From an uncultured Clostridia bacterium (GTDB lineage: Bacteria; Bacillota; Clostridia; Oscillospirales; Acutalibacteraceae): a DNA stretch of 64,000 nucleotides. Of this stretch, positions 1 through 6,722 are shown one piece after another (position 1 is the stretch's first letter; each line of letters begins with the position of its first letter). Both the position numbers and the translations under genes were made by a program. The notes beneath the pieces are model-generated. The model ran no database searches. It was not told where the DNA came from and saw nothing but the letters and a program-made list of their open reading frames with translations. Location of the stretch: positions 16,033 through 80,032 of the forward strand of contig CANQZA010000002.1 in assembly GCA_947628175.1 (NCBI GenBank), written 5' to 3'.

Positions 1-1373
1 TTGATATGGGCTTTTCAAGCTCATATGTTAAATTTTATTCCAAATATAAAAGCCTTAATCAATTTGACAAGATAAACAGCTTTAATTCGCTGTATTTTAC
101 TGTTTTCTCTGCCATTGCTGCTATTTCTGCGGCTATAGGTTTGTTTTTGACATTTAATCTCCGGCTCGTATTTGATGAAGGTCTCACAAACAGTGAATAT
201 TCAAAAGCGCGGATTATGATGCTTGCCATGACGGTGTCAATGGCACTTGGTTTTATTACAACGATATTCGGCAGCTATATTTCGGTACATCAAAAATTTA
301 TATTTACCAAATCGTTCGGACTGGCTAATACAATCGCAACCTTTATTGTGGATATAATTGTATTATACCTCGGTTTCGGTGCCGTGGGAATTGTGTTTGC
401 AACATTAATTCTGGGCACAATTCACAAATGCATTAATATATTTTATTCTTATAAAAAGCTTCATTTTAAATTTGATTTTAAACATATCGAAAAAGAGCTT
501 TTCAGGCAGGTTTTCTCCTTTTCCGGACTCATCGCAATTAATATGATTGTGGATAAGGTAAACAGCGGCATAGACAGTGTTTTGCTCGGCCGCTTCTGCG
601 GAACTGCGGCTGTTGCCGTATATGCAATCGGCGCAAGTATCAACAGCCAGTTTACTTCTTTTTCAACTGCCATATCGGGAATATTCACCCCGCATATACA
701 CAGCCTTGTAAATGCATATGAAATGGATTCCAAAGAGCAGAGATCTGCGCTTACGGCTCTTTTCATCAAGGTCGGTCGCGTCCAATATCTTCTTCTGGCT
801 CTTATTGCTTCGGGCTTCGTTTTCTTCGGTCAAAAATTCATTTACTTTTGGGCGGGCGAGGGATACGAAAAATCCTACTATGTTGCTCTTCTTCTTATCA
901 TTCCGGCAATTGTTCCCCTGATTCAGAATGTCGGAATTGAAATTCAAAGAGCAGAAAACAGGCATCATTACCGCTCGTATATTTACGGTGCTATGGCGAT
1001 TATAAATCTCATAGTCAGTATTTTCCTTTGCCAGATCTGGGAAGGTATAGGCTGTGCCGCAGGTACCGCCTTTGCGCTCATTACCGCTAACGGAATTATC
1101 ATGAATATTGTCTATCACAAAAAAATCAATATTGACATTATACAGTTCTGGAAAAATATTCTCAGACAGACGCTCGGTATGATTCTTCCGTTTATATGCG
1201 GTACGCTCATAATGAAGTTTGCCAAAATTAATTCAATATTTGAACTGGTATTCTATATCATCGTTTATACTGCCGTTTACTGTGTTTGCGTTTGGTTTAT
1301 GTCCGCAAACAATTATGAAAAAAGCCTGATCACAGATTTTCTGAAAAAGTTTTCAAAAAAACGAATACATTGA
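1..1373 (+). CDS. Polysaccharide flippase (Wzx-like, MOP/MATE superfamily), 5' end cut by window
   Basis: This is a hydrophobic protein with about twelve predicted membrane segments and short basic loops, as expected for a lipid-linked oligosaccharide flippase that moves undecaprenyl-linked units across the membrane. The ATG at base 6 is probably internal: the frame is open to base 3, and the text around it (a D-M-G-F-S-S-S-Y-V-K-F-Y pattern) usually lies after the first one or two helices in this family, so the true start is upstream of the window. The C-terminus is lysine-rich and cytoplasmic. It precedes glycosyltransferase and sugar-activation genes on the same strand, which supports a role in exporting the glycan made by this locus. 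The family call is good; the substrate is unknown. Confidence 0.85.
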   Translation, partial: DMGFSSSYVKFYSKYKSLNQFDKINSFNSLYFTVFSAIAAISAAIGLFLTFNLRLVFDEGLTNSEYSKARIMMLAMTVSMALGFITTIFGSYISVHQKFIFTKSFGLANTIATFIVDIIVLYLGFGAVGIVFATLILGTIHKCINIFYSYKKLHFKFDFKHIEKELFRQVFSFSGLIAINMIVDKVNSGIDSVLLGRFCGTAAVAVYAIGASINSQFTSFSTAISGIFTPHIHSLVNAYEMDSKEQRSALTALFIKVGRVQYLLLALIASGFVFFGQKFIYFWAGEGYEKSYYVALLLIIPAIVPLIQNVGIEIQRAENRHHYRSYIYGAMAIINLIVSIFLCQIWEGIGCAAGTAFALITANGIIMNIVYHKKINIDIIQFWKNILRQTLGMILPFICGTLIMKFAKINSIFELVFYIIVYTAVYCVCVWFMSANNYEKSLITDFLKKFSKKRIH

Positions 1374-1470
1374 TTCTACGCGGCTTTTCCTACTTTATAA
1401 AACAACAATACCCTTTTACAGTATGACATTATTATAAACCCACTTAATACCACAAAGAACGGGAGAAAAT

Positions 1471-2418
1471 ATGGAATATCCAAAAATCAGTGTTATTGTA
1501 CCGATTTACAATGTGGAAAAATACCTGGACAAATGTATTGAAAGCATTGTAAATCAAACCTACCAAAATCTTGAAATCCTGCTTGTTGACGACGGCTCAC
1601 CCGACAACTGCCCCCGCATTTGCGACAAATGGGCAAAACGAGACAGCCGCATCAGAGTAATTCACAAAAAAAACGGCGGTGTTTCGACTTCGCGCAATGC
1701 CGGCCTTGATGCCGCAACCGGCGATTATATCGGTTTTGTTGACGGAGACGATATTATATCGCCTGATATGTATCAGACGCTTTATACAACACTTATTAAA
1801 AATAATGTTCAGATAAGCTTTTGTTCCTTTTGCTCCCTTGACGAAAACTTTAATAAAAGAAATGTCGGGCGTCTGTTTTCTCCGACCCCTAAAGTTTATT
1901 CTTCTGATGATATTCTTAAAGAAATTTTTGTCTCTATAGATTGTCATTTAGTATCCCTTTGCAATAAACTGTTTCAAAAACAGCTTTTTGACGGTCTTCG
2001 TTTTCCGGAGGGAAGAGTGTTTGAGGATTGGACGCTGGCTCCGATTATATACTCTAAAGCCGAAAAGCTATACTTTGTTCCGAAAAAATACTATTGCTAT
2101 ATTATACACCAAGGAAGTATTGTGCGCACCAAAACCATAAAACGATATTATGACTGTGTGCTTGCCGACTATGATCATTATAAGTATTTTAACCATCAGT
2201 CCATAACAGATTATAATGATAAAATCGTTTTTATCATCTGGGCTGATTTCAGAAAAATGTGTAAAACATACAGACCGTCAAGAACAAACAGACAGATGCT
2301 TAACGACGCATACAAAAAGTGCTGTGAAGTAAGAAAAAGCAAAAAGGGCGCGTTATTTTATCATTTTCCAAATACAATAAGAATTCTTGCCGATATTAAA
2401 AACAGAATTGAAAAATAG
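1471..2418 (+). CDS. Family 2 glycosyltransferase (GT-A fold)
   Basis: The 315-residue protein opens with the GT2 signature IVPIYN (residues 9-14), has the nucleotide-binding VDDGSPD stretch near residue 40, the GG(V)S..RN.G motif near 70-77, and the metal-binding VDGDD at about 90-94. No membrane segment is evident, so it is probably a soluble or peripheral cytoplasmic enzyme adding one sugar to a lipid-linked intermediate. A good ribosome site (gggag) lies just before the ATG. It lies 97 bp after the flippase and 28 bp before the DUF115 pair, all on the same strand, so the genes look like one operon. Donor and acceptor sugars cannot be predicted from sequence alone. Confidence 0.9.
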   Translation: MEYPKISVIVPIYNVEKYLDKCIESIVNQTYQNLEILLVDDGSPDNCPRICDKWAKRDSRIRVIHKKNGGVSTSRNAGLDAATGDYIGFVDGDDIISPDMYQTLYTTLIKNNVQISFCSFCSLDENFNKRNVGRLFSPTPKVYSSDDILKEIFVSIDCHLVSLCNKLFQKQLFDGLRFPEGRVFEDWTLAPIIYSKAEKLYFVPKKYYCYIIHQGSIVRTKTIKRYYDCVLADYDHYKYFNHQSITDYNDKIVFIIWADFRKMCKTYRPSRTNRQMLNDAYKKCCEVRKSKKGALFYHFPNTIRILADIKNRIEK

Positions 2419-2446
2419 AACTTGACGCTTAGAGAGGTTAACTGAA

Positions 2447-3208
2447 ATGAAATTATCAACAATACTGAAAAAGGGAAAAAACAAAATAAAAAGAATTTGT
2501 GAGAAAAAATACATAAATTTAAAATACGGAAGCGAAATAAAGAATTATAAAGATAAATTTAAAGGTAAGCGCTGCTTTATCATAGGAAACGGTCCGAGTC
2601 TTACTACTGATGATCTTGAAAAAATAAAGGATGAGTACACCTTTGCCTCTCATTTTATTTATAAAATTTTTGACAAAACCTCATGGCGCCCCACTTTTTA
2701 TTGTGTTGAAGATTATAATTTTTTAATACAGAATATTGATAAAGTTAAAACCCTCTCTCCGGAATATGAACACGGCTTCTTTTCAGGGAATATTTATAAA
2801 TCTCTCCCCGCTGATTTTCTTAAAAATAAAAAAAACAGCTTCTGGTATGTTGCCATGTTCAACTGGGAAAGCAATCCGTCTTTTTCATTTGATATAAGCG
2901 ATTATATTGCAGAAGGCATGACTGTTACATATTGCAATATACAGCTTGCCGTCTATATGGGTTTCAGCGAAATTTATCTTTTAGGAATAGACCATTTTTA
3001 TGAACCGCATAACAGCTACAGTGAATTTATAGGAAAAGACAGCACGGTATACAATGCGCCAAGGCTTGACAAATCCACTCTTGCTTACCGTAAGGCCGCA
3101 AAGGTTTGCAAAGAAAAGGGTATAAAAATTTATAACGCGACCAGAGGCGGCCACCTTGAAGAATTTGAAAGAATTGATTTTGACAGCATTGCGCAGAAAG
3201 GTGAATGA
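2447..3208 (+). CDS. DUF115/MptE-like (CstI-like) putative glycan transferase, copy 1
   Basis: The 253-residue protein has a basic N-terminus, then a Rossmann-type start with FIIGNGPSL (about residues 45-52), WRPTFYCVED (about 80-89) and a later helix-strand unit TYCNIQLAVYMGFSEIYLLGID (about 161-182). This layout matches the DUF115/6-hydroxymethylpterin pyrophosphokinase MptE-like family and also resembles GT42 sialyltransferases such as CstI, which carry a GNGPSL start and a similar G-IYL-GID strand. Downstream CMP-sugar synthetase genes fit a CMP-sugar-dependent transferase, but that is inference. A near-identical second copy follows immediately. This copy ends in IDFDSIAQKGE and lacks the poly-C tract and tail of copy 2. 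Confidence 0.75.
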   Translation: MKLSTILKKGKNKIKRICEKKYINLKYGSEIKNYKDKFKGKRCFIIGNGPSLTTDDLEKIKDEYTFASHFIYKIFDKTSWRPTFYCVEDYNFLIQNIDKVKTLSPEYEHGFFSGNIYKSLPADFLKNKKNSFWYVAMFNWESNPSFSFDISDYIAEGMTVTYCNIQLAVYMGFSEIYLLGIDHFYEPHNSYSEFIGKDSTVYNAPRLDKSTLAYRKAAKVCKEKGIKIYNATRGGHLEEFERIDFDSIAQKGE

Positions 3209-3946
3209 AGTGGAATTATCAACAATACTGAAAAAGGGAAAAAACAAAATAAAAAGAATTTGTGAGAAAAAATACATAAATTTAAAATACGGAAGCGAAA
3301 TAAAGAATTATAAAGATAAATTTAAAGGTAAGCGCTGCTTTATCATAGGAAACGGTCCGAGTCTTACTACTGATGACCTTGAAAAAATAAAGGATGAATC
3401 CTCTTTTGCGGCAAATTTAATTTATAAAAGTTTTGATAAAACCTCATGGCGTCCCACTTTTTATTGCGTTGAAGATTATAATGTATTGGAAAAAAACATT
3501 GACGAAATAAAAAAACTCTCGCCGGAATATGAACACGGCTTCTTTTCAGGGAATATTTATAAATCTCTCCCGTCCGATTTTCTTAAAAATAAAAAAAACA
3601 GCTTCTGGTATGTCGCCATGTTCAACTGGGAAAGCAATCCGTCTTTTTCATTTGATATAAGCGATTATATTGCGGAAGGCATGACTGTTACATATTGCAA
3701 TATACAGCTTGCCGTCTATATGGGTTTCAGCGAAATTTATCTTTTGGGAATAGACCATTTTTATGAACCGCTCAACAGCTACAGTGAAATAATCGGAGCT
3801 GCCAATGAAGTTTACAATGTTCCGCGGCTTGACAAATCCACTCTTGCTTACCGTAAGGCCGCAAAGGTTTGCAAAGAAAAGGGTATAAAAATTTATAACG
3901 CGACCAGAGGCGGCCACCTTGAAGAATTCGAGAGAGTTGATTTTGA
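2451..3946. repeat. Tandem duplication of the DUF115 gene (763-bp unit)
   Basis: Bases 2451-2613 are identical to 3214-3376 (offset 763), and identity stays very high through to about 3183/3946. Long stretches differ only at silent sites, while three internal patches and the extreme 3' end differ strongly and mostly change amino acids. The head-to-tail arrangement allows unequal crossing-over, which could delete or multiply the 763-bp unit or create hybrid proteins. The patchy pattern looks like gene conversion with another homologue rather than simple drift. Confidence 0.9.
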
Positions 3947-4118
3947 CTCCTTATTCGCTGATAATAGTACACCCCCCCCCCGCAGAAATAATTTAATTGC
4001 GGCATATTGCATACATGCCTGTTTTTACAAAAACCGCAGCACAAAAATGATGGCTCTGTCTGCGGCGGTAAACTTCAAAAATTTAATGATGCTGATTTCC
4101 GTTCATTGTTTGATTTGA
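3210..4118 (+). CDS. DUF115/MptE-like (CstI-like) putative glycan transferase, copy 2, with 3' poly-C tract
   Basis: The ORF track begins upstream at a TTG, but the paralogue shows the real start is the GTG at 3210, one base after copy 1's stop and preceded by agaaaggtga. The protein (302 residues as written) is about 90 percent identical to copy 1 over 245 residues; differences cluster near residues 64-74, 92-103, 188-204 and at the end. After LFADNST the gene runs through C10 (3972-3981) into a 49-residue tail shared with the next gene. Removing one C would end the protein in AEII, and adding one would end it in QK, so the C-terminus is predicted to vary with tract length. It is probably a CMP-sugar-using transferase (inference). 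Confidence 0.72.
   Translation: MELSTILKKGKNKIKRICEKKYINLKYGSEIKNYKDKFKGKRCFIIGNGPSLTTDDLEKIKDESSFAANLIYKSFDKTSWRPTFYCVEDYNVLEKNIDEIKKLSPEYEHGFFSGNIYKSLPSDFLKNKKNSFWYVAMFNWESNPSFSFDISDYIAEGMTVTYCNIQLAVYMGFSEIYLLGIDHFYEPLNSYSEIIGAANEVYNVPRLDKSTLAYRKAAKVCKEKGIKIYNATRGGHLEEFERVDFDSLFADNSTPPPRRNNLIAAYCIHACFYKNRSTKMMALSAAVNFKNLMMLISVHCLI
3972..3981 (+). repeat. Poly-C tract (C10) in the 3' part of DUF115 copy 2
   Basis: Ten uninterrupted cytosines lie in the context atagtaca-C10-gcagaaataattt. With ten C the frame continues into a 49-residue tail ending at 4118. With nine it stops after AEII, and with eleven after QK. The run is very unlikely by chance in this AT-rich region. Simple slippage predicts three alternative C-termini. 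Confidence 0.9.
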
Positions 4119-4200
4119 ATAGACATTCAGATGACAAACACGAAACAAAAGCACCTAACAATGAAAGGAAATTCATGATGAAAATTATTGGAGTAATTCC
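3972..4200 (+). repeat. Leader repeat R2, first copy (ahead of CMP-sugar synthetase 1)
   Basis: This 229-bp segment runs from the C10 tract to the first bases of the synthetase gene and matches 4956-5183 with about 11 substitutions by eye plus one C of tract length. It encodes the shared tail in the frame used here. In the +2 frame it also encodes a fragment (GGKLQKFNDADFRSLF) that resembles the C-terminus of DUF115 proteins (GGHLEEFERVDFDSLF), so part of it looks like a decayed DUF115 gene end. Confidence 0.85.
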
Positions 4201-5101
4201 GGCACGACAGGAATCATCCCGATTCCCGGGAAAACCGCTTGCCGATATATGCGGAAAGCCAATGGTATGGTGGGTATATATGCAGGCAGCTCAAGTTGAA
4301 GAATTTGATGAGGTAATTGTCGCCACTGATGATGAAAATATTTTTAATGTATGTAAATCTTTAGGCATAAATGTTTTGATGACATCAAAACATCATCCCA
4401 CAGGTACTGACAGAACTGTCGAGGTTTCTGAAAAAATCAAGGGCGATTTATATATTGTTGTTATGGGTGATGAGCCTTTGATTTCACCTGACAACATTCG
4501 GGCTATGCTATATGCAATGCTTTCTGATAAAAAGTATGATGCGGGTATGCTTTGCACAAAATTTAAAAACGGTGTTGATGTAATTAACACATCCACAATA
4601 AAGTTAGCCGTAAACAATCAGTCCGAGCTGATTTATATGTCACGGCTTCCCATTCCGTTTCCTAAATCCTCATTAAACTACAATCATTATAAAAATGTAG
4701 GCGTTTATGCGTATACAAAAAATACACTTAATTTTTTCAGGAATACTGCACGCGGTAAGCTTGAAGAAATAGAGGATATGGAAATGCTCCGTATGCTTGA
4801 ACACCATAAATTGGTTAAAGTGGTCGAAGTAACTACGGAATCCATGTCTATTGACACACCAAAAGACCTTGCGCGTATACGCGTAATTGCCGCTGATAAA
4901 ATAAAAAGGCGCGAACTTCCGCCTGCATTCATTTCAAAAATAAGTGCAGTTACAACCCCCCCCCGCAGAAATAATTTAATTGCGGCATATTGCATACACC
5001 CCTGTTTTTACAAAAACCGCAGCACAAAAATGATGGCCTTGTCTGCGGCAGTATACTTTAAAAATTTAATGATGCTGATTTCCGTTCATTGTTTGATTTG
5101 A
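4175..5101 (+). CDS. KdsB-like CMP-sugar (ulosonic acid) cytidylyltransferase, paralogue 1, with 3' poly-C tract
   Basis: The start is the ATG pair at 4175/4178 behind gaaaggaa; the ORF-track TTG start at 4007 lies in the leader repeat. The protein has the KdsB pattern: IIGVIPAR..SSRFPGKPLADI, GKPM, VATDD, HPTGTDR and MGDEPLI, then an ID-PKD end, as in 3-deoxy-manno-octulosonate cytidylyltransferases that couple CTP to a 2-keto-3-deoxy acid. The core is about 258 residues, near family length. Beyond it, the gene reads through C9 (4956-4964) into the same RRNNLIAAYCIH tail found on DUF115 copy 2, giving 308 residues. Eight or ten C would give short ends. Kdo itself is unusual in Gram-positives, so the substrate may be a related acid. 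Confidence 0.8.
   Translation: MMKIIGVIPARQESSRFPGKPLADICGKPMVWWVYMQAAQVEEFDEVIVATDDENIFNVCKSLGINVLMTSKHHPTGTDRTVEVSEKIKGDLYIVVMGDEPLISPDNIRAMLYAMLSDKKYDAGMLCTKFKNGVDVINTSTIKLAVNNQSELIYMSRLPIPFPKSSLNYNHYKNVGVYAYTKNTLNFFRNTARGKLEEIEDMEMLRMLEHHKLVKVVEVTTESMSIDTPKDLARIRVIAADKIKRRELPPAFISKISAVTTPPRRNNLIAAYCIHPCFYKNRSTKMMALSAAVYFKNLMMLISVHCLI
4956..4964 (+). repeat. Poly-C tract (C9) in the 3' part of CMP-sugar synthetase 1
   Basis: Nine cytosines lie in the context gcagttacaa-C9-gcagaaataattt. The frame with nine C joins the synthetase to the 50-residue tail that ends at 5101. Eight C gives AEII and stop; ten C gives QK and stop. The flank agttacaa-C9-gca is shared with the tract in the acyltransferase gene 1.9 kb downstream. 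Confidence 0.9.
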
Positions 5102-5183
5102 ATAGACATCCAGATGACAAACACGAAACAAAAATACTTAACAATGAAAGGAAATTCATGATGAAAATTATTGGAGTAATTCC
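4956..5183 (+). repeat. Leader repeat R2, second copy (ahead of CMP-sugar synthetase 2)
   Basis: This is the second copy of the leader repeat, offset 983 bp from the first. Most differences between copies are silent in the shared-tail frame (about 5 of 7 changes within the tail), whereas the alternative frame gains a stop codon here. That favours the tail being translated. The two direct repeats flank synthetase 1, so recombination between them would remove a 983-bp unit and leave synthetase 2 with an intact leader. Confidence 0.85.
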
Positions 5184-5910
5184 TGCTCGATATAAGTCAA
5201 GCAGATTTGAAGGAAAGCCGCTGGCCGACATAAACGGAAAACCCATGATTTATTGGGTATACAGTCAATGCAAAAAAGTCGAAGATTTTGATGCGGTATA
5301 TGTCGCCACCGATGATCATAAAATATTTGATACTTGCAAAGCTCTGAATATGGATGTCATAATGACATCCCCGACGCACCCTACCGGAACGGACAGAATT
5401 GGCGAGGTTGCAAAAAAAATTCCTGCAGATTTATATGTTAATATTCAGGGTGACGAACCGCTGATAGAACCTGAAACCATCCGGCAGGCAATCCTGCCTT
5501 TTTATGAAAATCCTGATTTGAAGGTCTCAAATCTTATGACAAGGATTGAAAATCCTGTCGATGTTGTTAATTTTACCGTTCCGAAGGTTATTGTAAATAA
5601 AAATAACACAGGCATTTATCTTACAAGGTCAACAGCACCGTATCCAAAGGGAAAAATTGAGTATAATTATTACAAACAGGTCTGTGTTTACGGAATGAAA
5701 CCCGACGCTCTTGAATTTTTCTGTGATTACGGAAAGAAATACGGAAAAGCACGCATTGAAGCCATAGAGGATATTGAAATTCTGCGTTTCATAGAAAACG
5801 GTTATAAGGTTCAATATGTGGAGGTAAACAGTGAAACAATAGCTGTCGATACCAAAAATGATTTAAAGCGTGTTAATGAATATGTTATTAAAAATAATAT
5901 CCAGATTTAA
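5158..5910 (+). CDS. KdsB-like CMP-sugar (ulosonic acid) cytidylyltransferase, paralogue 2
   Basis: The start is the ATG pair at 5158/5161 behind gaaaggaa, the same leader as paralogue 1. The 250-residue length is normal for KdsB. Visible motifs are IPARYKSSRFEGKPLADI, GKPMIYWVY, VATDDHKIF, HPTGTDRIGEV and NIQGDEPLIEP, the last being the most typical KdsB form. The two paralogues are only roughly half identical, so they are not a recent duplication although their leaders are nearly identical. The expected reaction is CTP plus a 2-keto-3-deoxy sugar acid giving the CMP-sugar and pyrophosphate. The gene ends normally with no poly-C run, and the aldolase follows 12 bp later. Confidence 0.85.
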   Translation: MMKIIGVIPARYKSSRFEGKPLADINGKPMIYWVYSQCKKVEDFDAVYVATDDHKIFDTCKALNMDVIMTSPTHPTGTDRIGEVAKKIPADLYVNIQGDEPLIEPETIRQAILPFYENPDLKVSNLMTRIENPVDVVNFTVPKVIVNKNNTGIYLTRSTAPYPKGKIEYNYYKQVCVYGMKPDALEFFCDYGKKYGKARIEAIEDIEILRFIENGYKVQYVEVNSETIAVDTKNDLKRVNEYVIKNNIQI

Positions 5911-5922
5911 ACGGAGCTTGCT

Positions 5923-6693
5923 ATGAATAATTCTTTAAAAAAAATCCGTGATGCATTGGATGCAGGCAAATGTATTTACGGTCCTTTTATGAAAACAAAT
6001 GATCCGATGTTTGTTGAGGCAGCAGGACTGGCAGGGTTTGACTTTGTAATACTTGATACAGAGCACGGTCCTGTTTCATTTGAAAGTCAGCAAAATAACA
6101 TTCGTGCTGCCGAAGCAAGACAAACTGTACCTATTATTCGCCTGAAAGATCATAATGAAAACACAATCGGACAGGCTCTTGATATTGGCGCATACGGTAT
6201 TCAGGTTCCGCAGATTACAACTGCACAGGAAGCAAAAGATGTAGTTAAATTTGCAAAATTTTATCCTTACGGAAGCAGAGGAGTCTGCCGTTTTGTACGG
6301 GCCGCCGATTATTCCGCCATGGACAGATATAAATATTTTGAGAGTTCAAAGGATATTCTGATTATCCTTCAATTGGAAGGCGTTGACGCTTTAAAAAATC
6401 TGAATGAAATTATTGAAGTTGACGGTGTGGATATTCTCTTTATCGGGCCTTATGACCTTTCCCAGTCTCTTGGAATTCCCGGTCAGATAAACAACCCCGT
6501 TGTCGTTGAGTCAATGTGTAAAATTGTATCCAAAGCAAAGGCTAAAAATAAGGTTATAGGCGTATTTGTTGATACGCTTGAGGATTTAAGTATGTGGCGG
6601 GATATGGGTATTCAGTATTTAAGCTATTCCGTTGATATCGGCATTTTTATGGACGCCTGCAAAAATCTTATTGATACATTTAAAGCGGAGTGA
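5923..6693 (+). CDS. HpcH/HpaI-family pyruvate aldolase (class II, metal dependent)
   Basis: The 256-residue protein carries the family landmarks FVILDTEHGPVSFES (about residues 38-52, with the catalytic-base His), IIRLKD, GAYGIQVPQI, the PYGSRGVCR segment and IQLEG-type/DILFIGPYDLSQSLG metal and pyruvate sites. These enzymes reversibly add pyruvate to an aldehyde, giving a 4-hydroxy-2-oxo acid. Its place directly after two CMP-ulosonate synthetase-like genes suggests it makes the 2-keto-3-deoxy acid they activate; that is inference, as the classical Kdo and sialic acid routes use PEP-dependent synthases instead. The ribosome site is ggag, seven bases before the ATG. Length is normal. Confidence 0.85.
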   Translation: MNNSLKKIRDALDAGKCIYGPFMKTNDPMFVEAAGLAGFDFVILDTEHGPVSFESQQNNIRAAEARQTVPIIRLKDHNENTIGQALDIGAYGIQVPQITTAQEAKDVVKFAKFYPYGSRGVCRFVRAADYSAMDRYKYFESSKDILIILQLEGVDALKNLNEIIEVDGVDILFIGPYDLSQSLGIPGQINNPVVVESMCKIVSKAKAKNKVIGVFVDTLEDLSMWRDMGIQYLSYSVDIGIFMDACKNLIDTFKAE

Positions 6694-6722
6694 CAGTTGC
6701 ATAATCGGAGGAATCTTATAAT

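Noticed and set aside
3156-3209. Upstream TTG start for DUF115 copy 2
   Set aside because: It lies inside the end of copy 1, and the paralogue comparison places the start at the GTG at 3210.
4007-4174. TTG-started N-terminal extension of synthetase 1 in the ORF track
   Set aside because: It lies in the leader repeat, lacks a ribosome site, and the equivalent frame in the second leader contains a stop. The ATG pair behind gaaaggaa matches the KdsB start.
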